Shown in pieces: positions 43,934 to 50,884 of a DNA stretch of 64,000 nt. A program made the translations under genes and the position numbers. The notes under the pieces were generated by a model. That model did not search any database. It was given only the letters and a program-made list of their open reading frames with translations, and was not told where the DNA came from. The stretch lies in assembly GCA_964596345.1 (NCBI GenBank), contig CAZQSZ010000003.1:186001-250000 (forward strand), written 5' to 3'. The stretch's first letter is position 1. Each line of letters begins with the position of its first letter. Source of the DNA: CADEDV01 sp964596345 (GTDB lineage Bacteria; Bacteroidota; Bacteroidia; Chitinophagales; Chitinophagaceae).

Positions 43934-45622
43934 ATGAATTTACCAGTGACCAGTTTTGCAGAATTAGGGATCGAAGAAGGCTTATTGCAATCGATCCAGA
44001 CCTTAGGCTTTACACAGCCAACCCCCATACAGGAAAAAGCCATCCCCGTGCTTTTACAGGGAACCAAAGATTTTATTGGACTGGCACAGACAGGCACTGG
44101 TAAAACAGCAGCTTTTGGATTGCCTTTACTTCAATTAATTAATAAAGCGGATAAGTTTCCCCAGGCGCTGATCGTTTGCCCGACCCGGGAGCTTTGCCTG
44201 CAAATCACCAGTGACCTGGAAAAATTTAAAAGCAAGAAGGCGAATGTGCTGGTGACGGCTGTATACGGGGGAACCTCGATCAGTATGCAGATACGTGACC
44301 TGAAAAGAGGCACACATGTGGTGGTGGCTACTCCCGGCCGGTTAATTGACCTGATCGAAAGAAAAGCGATCAACCTGGAACAGATCCATTATGTGGTATT
44401 GGATGAAGCAGACGAAATGCTGAACATGGGTTTCAAAGAGGATATAGAATTCATTTTAAAGAACACTCCCAACCGCCAGAGCACCTGGTTATTCAGTGCC
44501 ACCATGCCGGCAGAGATCAGGCAGGTGAGTAAACGCTACATGGATAAGCCCTTCGAGATCACTGTTGGAAAAGTGAACTCGGGCAATGCCAATATCGATC
44601 ACCAGTATTATGCCACCCAGCATCATAACCGGTATGAAGTATTGAAACGTATCATTGATTTCAACCCCGGCATCTATGGTATCGTGTTTGCAAGAACCAA
44701 GGCTGATACCCAGGATATCGCTGAGAAATTAACAAGAGAGGGATATGATATTGATGCTATTCATGGCGACCTGACCCAACAGCAAAGAGACAAAGTGATG
44801 GGCTTGTTCCGTGATAAAAGTGTAAAACTGCTCGTTGCTACCGATGTGGCAGCACGGGGTATTGATGTGCAGGGTATCACCCATGTGATCAACTACGAAT
44901 TACCGGATGATGTGGAAGTGTATACGCACAGAAGCGGACGTACCGGCCGTGCGGGTAATAGCGGTGTTTCTGTTTCTATTGTTACTCCCAAGGAAACCTA
45001 CCGCCTGCGCCAGATTGAAAGACTGGTGAATACAAGGGTGCATAAAATGGATATACCAAGTGGTAAGGATGTTTGCCGCAAGCAATTCTTCCATTTTATT
45101 GATAAGATGCTGCAGGCTGATATCAGTAATGGTGAATACGAAGCCTACCTGCCGGTATTACGGGAAAAATTTGCAGCTGTTGAAAAAGAAGAGATATTGC
45201 AAAGAGTAGCTGCACTGGAGTTTGACCGTTTCCTGAAGTATTATGAGAATGCGCCGGATCTGAATATGAGGGAAGATAGCCGCAGAAGTGAAAGAGGTGC
45301 TGACCGCAGAACAGAACGTTCGCCAAGAGAAAGCGGGGAAAGAAGATTTGGAGGAGGAGGTAATGGTTCATATCAACGTTTGTTCGTGAACCTTGGAACC
45401 AAGGATGGTTTTTATAAAGCAAGTTTTCTGCAGTTTATATTAGATATGAGTGACCTGAAGAAAGAAGTACTTGGGCGAATTGATATGAAAGAGATGACCA
45501 GCTGGATCGAAATAGAACCATCTGCCGGTAAAAAAATGATCAAAGCGATTGATGGTAAGAACTATCGTGGCCGAAAGATCCGGATGAACGATGCGGAATC
45601 AGGTGGTGGCAGAAGAAAATAA
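43934..45622 (+). CDS. DEAD-box ATP-dependent RNA helicase
   Basis: 562 aa. Q motif FTQPTPIQEKAIP, Walker A AQTGTGKTAA, DEAD (VLDEADEML), SAT (FSATMPAEI), and motif VI HRSGRTGRAG. A charged Arg/Glu/Gly-rich linker (about 438-470) precedes a C-terminal DbpA-type RNA-binding domain (LFVNLGTKDGFYKASFLQFILD...). Similar to DeaD/CsdA helicases of ribosome assembly and cold adaptation. No terminator directly after; next downstream element is the aromatic leader. Confidence 0.93.
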   Translation: MNLPVTSFAELGIEEGLLQSIQTLGFTQPTPIQEKAIPVLLQGTKDFIGLAQTGTGKTAAFGLPLLQLINKADKFPQALIVCPTRELCLQITSDLEKFKSKKANVLVTAVYGGTSISMQIRDLKRGTHVVVATPGRLIDLIERKAINLEQIHYVVLDEADEMLNMGFKEDIEFILKNTPNRQSTWLFSATMPAEIRQVSKRYMDKPFEITVGKVNSGNANIDHQYYATQHHNRYEVLKRIIDFNPGIYGIVFARTKADTQDIAEKLTREGYDIDAIHGDLTQQQRDKVMGLFRDKSVKLLVATDVAARGIDVQGITHVINYELPDDVEVYTHRSGRTGRAGNSGVSVSIVTPKETYRLRQIERLVNTRVHKMDIPSGKDVCRKQFFHFIDKMLQADISNGEYEAYLPVLREKFAAVEKEEILQRVAALEFDRFLKYYENAPDLNMREDSRRSERGADRRTERSPRESGERRFGGGGNGSYQRLFVNLGTKDGFYKASFLQFILDMSDLKKEVLGRIDMKEMTSWIEIEPSAGKKMIKAIDGKNYRGRKIRMNDAESGGGRRK

Positions 45623-45633
45623 ATTAGAAATTG

Positions 45634-45665
45634 GTTGGTTTTAATTGCTATAAAAAGTACATTTG
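45634..45665 (+). promoter_or_regulatory. Promoter of the aromatic leader peptide/pheA operon
   Basis: GTTG (45634-45637), a 20-nt spacer, TACATTTG (45658-45665). The -7 box ends 4 nt before the leader ATG, so the leader would be translated from an essentially leaderless mRNA. Confidence 0.6.
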
Positions 45666-45669
45666 TTTC

Positions 45670-45759
45670 ATGTTAATGACGAAAGCATATTTTGGTTTTA
45701 GTTTTTATTACTTCTTTTTTGGAAAGAGGCCGGGAATGCTTTTGTTGAAAGTAAAATAA
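45670..45759 (+). CDS. Phe/Tyr-rich leader peptide of the pheA operon
   Basis: 29-codon ORF. Residues 7-17 are YFGFSFYYFFF: six Phe and three Tyr in eleven positions; a basic/hydrophobic tail follows. It starts 4 nt after an exact -7 box. It lies 21 nt before a perfect terminator hairpin and 126 nt before pheA, the prephenate dehydratase gene. Codons for residues 21-22 (CCGGGA) overlap a segment that can pair with the terminator 5' arm. Ribosome stalling at the Phe/Tyr codons would allow read-through. Analogous to enterobacterial pheL, though not homologous. Confidence 0.8.
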   Translation: MLMTKAYFGFSFYYFFFGKRPGMLLLKVK

Positions 45760-45793
45760 GAACAACTAAAAATCAACATAAAGAATCCCGGCC
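45728..45793 (+). promoter_or_regulatory. Antiterminator of the pheA attenuator
   Basis: GGCCGGGA (45728-45735, inside the leader ORF) is exactly complementary to TCCCGGCC (45786-45793), the terminator 5' arm, and pairing can extend with a few mismatches (AATGCTT against AAGAAT). Formation excludes the terminator. Confidence 0.75.
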
Positions 45794-45819
45794 AAACGGC
45801 CGGGATTCTTGTTTACCCC
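45781..45819 (+). terminator. Attenuator terminator before pheA
   Basis: AAGAATCCCGGCC / GGCCGGGATTCTT: perfect 13-bp stem, AAAC loop, then GTTTA. The U-run is short. It would also stop read-through from the helicase gene. Confidence 0.85.
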
Positions 45820-45840
45820 CAACCCCTGAAGGGGCTTTGG
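45816..45840 (+). repeat. GC palindrome in the pheA leader
   Basis: CCCCCAACCCCTGAAGGGGCTTTGG; core CCCCT-GA-AGGGG. It lies between attenuator and pheA, not translated if pheA starts at 45885. Confidence 0.6.
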
Positions 45841-45884
45841 AGTCTGAAAGAAAAAATGGCTTAAACGTTTTGAAAATTTGGTAT

Positions 45885-46787
45885 ATGGTAAATGCAGAAA
45901 AAAAGGCGGAAGACTTGAGACGCGAGGTAAGTGTGGATGCAGTTTCCCCCTTCAGGGGGAGAAAGGGGATTTCCATTCAGGGTTATGAAGGCAGTTTTCA
46001 CCAGGTGGCGGCGCAATTGTTTTATGGTAAAGCAACAACGGTGATTCCTTGTGATACATTCCGGGAAGTGGTAAAGATCGCAGCGAATAAAAAAGAAAGT
46101 GATGGCGGGGTGATGGCGATTGAGAATTCTATTGCAGGAAGTATACTTGCGAATTATAACCTGTTGCAAAAATCAAATCTCCGTATTGTGGGTGAATTGT
46201 ATTTGCAGATTCGGCAGAACTTATTGGTGAACCCCGGCGTGAAGCTGGAAGATATCCGGGAAGTGCATTCGCATACCATGGCTTTGCAGCAGTGTTATGA
46301 GTTTTTGGATAGGTACAAATGGAAACTGGTGGAGACGGATGATACGGCCCTTAGCGCCAAACATATCCACCAGCATAAAAGCAAACATGTGGCGGCAATT
46401 GCCAGCAAGCTGGCCGCAGAATTATACGGTCTGGATGTGATTGCGCCGAATATCCATACGCTGAAGAACAATTATACCCGGTTCCTGATGCTGCAGCGGG
46501 AAGATATGACCTCTGTCATTGCAGATGCAGACAAAGCCTCCGTTACTTTTCATACCGATCATTCAAGGGGGAGCCTGGCGAAAGTACTTACTAAAATTTC
46601 AGAAGGAGGTATCAACCTCAGCAAGCTGCAGAGCTTCCCGATACCCGGTTCTGATTTTAAATATGCATTTCATGCGGATATGGAATTTGATTCGGCAGAG
46701 CAATTCAATACAGTGATAGAAACGATCAGCCCATTGACAGAAGCTATAAAAATTTACGGTGTTTATAAAAGAGGATTATGGAAATAA
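45885..46787 (+). CDS. pheA: Prephenate dehydratase
   Basis: 300 aa from the ATG at 45885. Converts prephenate to phenylpyruvate. Core begins ISIQGYEGSFHQVAAQLFYG (residue 29 on), with MAIENSIAGSI, VHSHTMALQQC, and the NNYTRFLML catalytic motif; the ACT domain (SRGSLAKVLTKISEGGINLSKLQSFPI) binds Phe for feedback inhibition. Residues 1-28 are not part of the family; SPFRGRKG just before the core is encoded by a TCCCCCTTCAGGGGGA palindrome. No chorismate mutase domain, because that activity is fused to DAHP synthase downstream. The 3' end overlaps the aminotransferase start by 10 nt. Confidence 0.93.
   Translation: MVNAEKKAEDLRREVSVDAVSPFRGRKGISIQGYEGSFHQVAAQLFYGKATTVIPCDTFREVVKIAANKKESDGGVMAIENSIAGSILANYNLLQKSNLRIVGELYLQIRQNLLVNPGVKLEDIREVHSHTMALQQCYEFLDRYKWKLVETDDTALSAKHIHQHKSKHVAAIASKLAAELYGLDVIAPNIHTLKNNYTRFLMLQREDMTSVIADADKASVTFHTDHSRGSLAKVLTKISEGGINLSKLQSFPIPGSDFKYAFHADMEFDSAEQFNTVIETISPLTEAIKIYGVYKRGLWK
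45941..45972 (+). repeat. GC palindrome translated in the PheA N-terminus
   Basis: TCCCCCT-TC-AGGGGGA (45945-45960) followed by GAAAGGGG, read as SPFRGRKG directly before the conserved start of PheA. Confidence 0.7.
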
Positions 46788-47995
46788 AGACAAGCAAAAG
46801 ACTGGAAGGGATCGGGGAATATTATTTCTCACAAAAGTTGCGGGAGATAGAGGCATTGAATAAGGCAGGAAAGAATGTCATCAACCTCGGTATTGGCAGT
46901 CCCGACCTGCCACCCCACCCGGAGGTGATAAGGATTTTACAGGAAGAAGCGGTAAAACCGAATACACATGCTTACCAATCTTACAAGGGGTCGCCGGTGT
47001 TGCGGAATGCAGTAAGCGACTGGTATAAGAAATGGTATAAAGTGGAATTGAACCCGGATACAGAAATACTGCCGCTGATCGGGAGTAAGGAAGGCATCAT
47101 GCATATCTGTATGACCTATCTCAATAAAGGAGATGAAGTGCTGGTGCCCAATCCGGGCTATCCAACCTACAGAAGTGCTGTGCAATTAGCAGGCGGCAAA
47201 TGCGTGGAATATAAACTGAAAGAGAAAAATAACTATGAACCCGAGTGGGACAAACTGGATGAAAAGAACCTGAAGAAAGTAAAACTGCTGTTTGTCAATT
47301 ACCCGCAGATGCCCACGGGGCAATTACCTTCTGAAGATTTATTTAAGCGAATAGTCGCTTTCGGGAAAAAACATAATATCCTTATTATTCATGATAACCC
47401 CTACAGTTTTATCCTGAATGAGCACCCGTCAAGTTTATTAAGTGTGGAAGGGGCCAAAGATTGTGTGATCGAACTGAACTCACTCAGCAAGAGCCATAAT
47501 ATGGCCGGGTGGAGGATCGGGATGTTGTGCGGGGCCAAAGAAAGAATAGAAGAAGTATTGCGTTTTAAAAGCAATATGGACAGCGGGATGTTTCTGCCTT
47601 TACAATTAGCGGCGGCCAAAGCACTATCACTCGGCAAAGAATGGCAGGAGGAAGTGAACACAGTTTACCGGGAGCGGCGGGAAAAAGTATTTGAATTGCT
47701 GCGTTTGCTGAACTGCAAATTCTCTACTGAGCAGGCGGGAATGTTTGTGTGGGCAGCCTCCCCAAACCCCTCCGCAGAAGGGGCATTAGAACATCCTCTT
47801 GGTAAGGGTGGGTTACTCAGTGATGAAGTATTATACCAATCTGCAGTCTTTATTACACCGGGAGGGATCTTTGGCAGTGCCGGTAATAATTTTATCAGGG
47901 TAAGTTTGTGTGCTCCGGTAGAAAAATTTGCGGAGGCGATAGAAAGAATCAAGGCCTCCCTAAATCCCTCCGCAGGAGGGACTTTTAGATCCTGA
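46778..47995 (+). CDS. Class I/II PLP aminotransferase (aromatic amino acid branch)
   Basis: 405 aa. Fold-type I aminotransferase: NPGYPTYR, NYPQMPTGQL, HDNPYSF and the PLP lysine in SLSKSHNMAGWRIG (Lys238). Position between pheA and tyrA implies transamination of phenylpyruvate and 4-hydroxyphenylpyruvate to Phe and Tyr. Two segments do not belong to the family: residues 328-346 (SPNPSAEGALEHPLGKGGL), inserted between GMFVWA and LSDEVLYQ, and the tail 394-405 (SLNPSAGGTFRS). Both are encoded by GC-rich palindromic repeats. The insertion is between a strand and a helix, probably a surface loop. Confidence 0.88.
   Translation: MEIKTSKRLEGIGEYYFSQKLREIEALNKAGKNVINLGIGSPDLPPHPEVIRILQEEAVKPNTHAYQSYKGSPVLRNAVSDWYKKWYKVELNPDTEILPLIGSKEGIMHICMTYLNKGDEVLVPNPGYPTYRSAVQLAGGKCVEYKLKEKNNYEPEWDKLDEKNLKKVKLLFVNYPQMPTGQLPSEDLFKRIVAFGKKHNILIIHDNPYSFILNEHPSSLLSVEGAKDCVIELNSLSKSHNMAGWRIGMLCGAKERIEEVLRFKSNMDSGMFLPLQLAAAKALSLGKEWQEEVNTVYRERREKVFELLRLLNCKFSTEQAGMFVWAASPNPSAEGALEHPLGKGGLLSDEVLYQSAVFITPGGIFGSAGNNFIRVSLCAPVEKFAEAIERIKASLNPSAGGTFRS
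47759..47815 (+). repeat. Palindromic repeat inserted in frame in the aminotransferase
   Basis: CCTCCCCAAACCCCT-CCGCAGA-AGGGGCATTAG followed by a second unit ACATCCTCTTGGTAAGGGTGGG; about 57 bp, translated as 19 extra residues. Confidence 0.65.
47955..47992 (+). repeat. Palindromic repeat at the aminotransferase C-terminus
   Basis: CCTCCCTAAATCCCTCC-GCA-GGAGGGACTTTTAG; core CCCTCC / GGAGGG (47966-47980). It supplies the last codons and ends 3 nt before the stop codon. Confidence 0.65.
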
Positions 47996-48038
47996 CATTT
48001 GCAAACACTTTTACTAAGCAATTACAATAATTCTTAAA

Positions 48039-48968
48039 ATGGAAGACTCGAATAAAAATACCGGAATGTCGAAGAGTTCGGCTGCTGAGGAACCCAGTTC
48101 CCCCTTTAGGGGGCGGAGGGGGCAAAGGAAGAAAATAGCAATAGTAGGTGTAGGTCTTATCGGTGGTTCATTAGCTATCCAGCTGCATGAAAAAAAATTA
48201 TCCTCCCGGCTCATCGGTGTGGACGCCAATGAAGAACATGCCAAAAAAGCCGTGGAACTGGAACTGGTGGATGAAACGATGCCGTTGAATGAAGCCATTG
48301 AACAATCAGACGTTATCATACTGGCTATACCGGTGGATAAGCTGGTGGAGCTGCTGCCTAATATAATGGATAAAATAGATGACCAGATCGTGGTGGACCT
48401 GGGGTCCACCAAATCTCAGTTGGTGGAATCACTGAAAAATCATCCTAAGCGGGGGAGGTATGTAGCCACACACCCGATGTGGGGAACCGAGTATAGCGGG
48501 CCTCAGGCTGCTGTGCGGGGTGCTTATGAGAATAAAGCCGTGATCATCTGTAACCCGGAAGAGACAGATGCCGATGCACTCGACTGGGTAAAGCATATGT
48601 ATAAAAAGATCGGGATGCATTTACTGGAAATGGAAGCCAAAGCTCATGATTTGCATGCTGCCTATGTGAGTCATATCTCGCATATTACCTCCTTTGCATT
48701 AGCCAATACCGTATTGCAAAAAGAAAAAGAGGACAATGCCATTTTTGAACTGGCCAGTGCAGGTTTTGAAAGTACGGTGCGGCTGGCGAAGAGTAACCCG
48801 GCCATGTGGGTACCCATCTTTATGCAGAATAAGGAGAATGTACTGGATGTATTAAAAGAACATATTGCACAACTGGAACGGTTCAAAGAAAGTATTGAGA
48901 AAAGTGACGATGCTTATCTGATGAAACTGATTGAAGATGCGAATAAGATCAGGAGGATAATAAAATGA
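48039..48968 (+). CDS. tyrA: Prephenate dehydrogenase
   Basis: 309 aa. NAD(P)-dependent conversion of prephenate to 4-hydroxyphenylpyruvate. Rossmann motif VGVGLIGGSLAIQL (about 36-49), DLGSTKSQLVES, THPMWGTEYSGPQ (substrate His) and HAAYVSHISHIT. Residues 1-31 precede the family start KKIAIVGVG and contain SPFRGRRG from a GC palindrome, the same peptide at the same relative position as in PheA. It ends with ATGA overlap into the broken tlpA-like gene. Confidence 0.93.
   Translation: MEDSNKNTGMSKSSAAEEPSSPFRGRRGQRKKIAIVGVGLIGGSLAIQLHEKKLSSRLIGVDANEEHAKKAVELELVDETMPLNEAIEQSDVIILAIPVDKLVELLPNIMDKIDDQIVVDLGSTKSQLVESLKNHPKRGRYVATHPMWGTEYSGPQAAVRGAYENKAVIICNPEETDADALDWVKHMYKKIGMHLLEMEAKAHDLHAAYVSHISHITSFALANTVLQKEKEDNAIFELASAGFESTVRLAKSNPAMWVPIFMQNKENVLDVLKEHIAQLERFKESIEKSDDAYLMKLIEDANKIRRIIK
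48094..48128 (+). repeat. GC palindrome translated in the TyrA N-terminus
   Basis: CCCCCTTTAGGGGG (48100-48113) followed by CGGAGGGGGC, read as SPFRGRRG directly before the NAD-binding strand. Confidence 0.7.
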
Positions 48969-49570
48969 GTAGTATGCGAAAGTTGGCTATCAGTTTATTT
49001 ATATTTCTAACAGCTAAAATTTTGTCAGCCCAGGAGGATATTGGTGTTTGTGCAAGAAATGTTTTTATAAATGCTGATAGCATAACTAAAGCTGGGGGCC
49101 AGCCTCTGAAAGAATAGGAGGATTGTACACTTAGGAAGAAAGTTCCTGATTTTAATGCAATCACATTGGCTGGGGATACTATTCAATTGAGCACACTAAA
49201 GGGAAAAATACTGGTGATTAACTTTTGGTTCATTGATTGTCATCCCTGTATAGCAGAATTAGATGGTTTGAATAAACTTGTTGCGCAGTATATAGGAAAG
49301 GATGTAGTGTTCCTTGCAATAACATGGGAGGCGAAGGAAAGAATAGTGAAAGATTTTTTACCTAGGCATCGGCTTGATTTTAAGATAATTTCAGATGCAA
49401 GAGTATTAACGGATCGGTTAATGGGTTCTGCCTATCCCACAACATACATTATTGATCAAAGCGGATTTATACAATATGCCTGGATAGGAGGAAAAGTAGA
49501 TGAAAAAGCGGGGAATGAATTTTATCAAAAAGCGTTTAAAGCAATTCGGCAGATGCAAAAAGCCGAATAG
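48965..49570 (+). pseudogene. TlpA/ResA-like thiol-disulfide oxidoreductase with an in-frame stop
   Basis: A single frame runs from the ATG at 48965 (overlapping the tyrA stop) through a signal peptide (MSSMRKLAISLFIFLTAKILSAQ) and the segment GGQPLKE to a TAG at 49115-49117. The same frame continues EDCTLRKKVPDFNAITLAGD into a full thioredoxin-like domain with active-site WFIDCHPCIAEL (CHPC) and SAYPTTYIIDQSGF. One nonsense change (for example TGG to TAG) or a sequencing error would explain this. An internal start at 49166 would give a 134-aa protein without export signal. The gene is more A+T-rich than its neighbours and unusual inside an aromatic operon. Confidence 0.75.
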
Positions 49571-49653
49571 TGGACAGAACCCTGAGGTGTGCGACGCAAC
49601 GAAGCTGATAGTAGTACAACAGATGACAACATAAAAATTTATCTTTACAAACT

Positions 49654-50742
49654 ATGCAGACAGCAGAACAAACCGCAACAAACGCCGTGCAGCAGGCATG
49701 GAATAAAAGGCCGTTGATCATCAGCGGGCCTTGCAGTGCAGAAACAGAAGAGCAGGTACTGGCTACGGCACAACGCCTGGCCGCTACCGGAAAAGTGGAT
49801 ATGCTCCGGGCCGGCATCTGGAAACCCCGTACTAAACCAGGTATGTTTGAAGGGATTGGTGCCAAAGGGTTGCCCTGGTTGCAACAGGCTAAAAAACTGA
49901 CGGGGCTTCCCACCACCGTGGAAGTAGCTACCGGTAAACAGGTGGAAGATGCCCTCAACTTTGAAGTGGATGTATTGTGGATCGGTGCCCGGACAACAGT
50001 GAATCCCTTCAGTGTGCAGGAAGTGGCCGATGCCTTACGGGGAGTTGATGTGCCGGTAATGATCAAAAACCCGATCAATCCTGATCTTGAATTATGGAGC
50101 GGTGCCGTGGAAAGAATTGCCCGGGCCGGTGTAAAACAGATCGGTCTTATCCACCGGGGTTTCAGTTCCTATGGCAACAGTGAATACCGGAATGCGCCGA
50201 TGTGGCACCTGGCCATTGAAATGAAACTGAAACATCCCAACATGCCGATCATCAATGATCCTTCGCATATCTGCGGCCGCCGGGATATTTTACTGGAAGT
50301 GATGCAAAGAGCGATTGATCTTGATTATGACGGGCTGATGATCGAAAGTCATATCGATCCTGATAACGCCTGGAGTGATGCCAAACAACAGGTAACGCCT
50401 GAACGCCTGGCTGAAATGCTGAATACGATCATCTGGAGAAGGGAAGATGTGAACTCCGAAGAATACCATGCTGCACTGGAAGCCTTGCGGCAAAAGATCA
50501 ATCACCTGGATGATGAACTGATGCAGATACTGAGCCAGCGGATGAAGATCGCTGAACAGATCGGGCAATATAAAAAAGATAATAACATTACGATCCTGCA
50601 AACGAACCGCTGGAACGAGATCATTGAAAGGGCCAGTGCGAAGGGTGAGAAGATCGGGTTGAGCAAAGAATTCATCACGAAGTACCTGGATGCCGTGCAT
50701 ATGGAAAGTATCAATCACCAGAAGAAGGTGCTGGATAGTTAA
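49654..50742 (+). CDS. DAHP synthase / chorismate mutase fusion
   Basis: 362 aa bifunctional enzyme. Residues about 1-265 form a class I-beta (KDO8P synthase-like) DAHP synthase: SGPCSAETEEQV, DMLRAGIWKPRTKPGMFEG, IGARTTVNPF, LIHRGFSSYG, DPSHICGRRDI and IESHIDPDNAWSDAKQQ. The C-terminal 90 residues are an AroQ-type chorismate mutase (LRQKINHLDDELMQILSQRMKIAEQIGQYKKDNNI). It feeds both ends of the pathway: entry (DAHP) and the branch to prephenate used by pheA and tyrA. The fusion is typical of Bacteroidota. TATCTTTA 6 nt before the ATG is a near-match to a -7 box. Confidence 0.93.
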   Translation: MQTAEQTATNAVQQAWNKRPLIISGPCSAETEEQVLATAQRLAATGKVDMLRAGIWKPRTKPGMFEGIGAKGLPWLQQAKKLTGLPTTVEVATGKQVEDALNFEVDVLWIGARTTVNPFSVQEVADALRGVDVPVMIKNPINPDLELWSGAVERIARAGVKQIGLIHRGFSSYGNSEYRNAPMWHLAIEMKLKHPNMPIINDPSHICGRRDILLEVMQRAIDLDYDGLMIESHIDPDNAWSDAKQQVTPERLAEMLNTIIWRREDVNSEEYHAALEALRQKINHLDDELMQILSQRMKIAEQIGQYKKDNNITILQTNRWNEIIERASAKGEKIGLSKEFITKYLDAVHMESINHQKKVLDS

Positions 50743-50773
50743 ATCCGGGAAAATCGAAAGTGGTGAATGGGGT

Positions 50774-50800
50774 TCTTCCCCTCCCCGGAGGGGCGGATTT
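50774..50800 (+). repeat. GC palindrome between DAHP synthase and aroB
   Basis: CCCCTCC-CC-GGAGGGG (50778-50793) with CGGATTTAG, intergenic. Same family as the copies in the upstream genes. The 142-bp gap holds nothing else recognised. Confidence 0.6.
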
Positions 50801-50884
50801 AGTTCGCCAGGTGCTTTAAGAAAATGGGGTGGGTGCTGGCAAAACTAAAGGCTATTCTTATCATCACCTCGTCGAAGAAACAAA

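Noticed and set aside
45781..45810. Simple terminator of the DEAD-box helicase gene
   Set aside because: Possible in part, but it lies 158 bp after the stop, behind a promoter and an aromatic-rich ORF, and its 5' arm pairs with a segment in that ORF, which fits an attenuator better.
45837..45884. PheA start at 45837
   Set aside because: It would translate through a GC palindrome and adds residues with no family similarity; the ATG at 45885 is closer, though that N-terminus too is not conserved.
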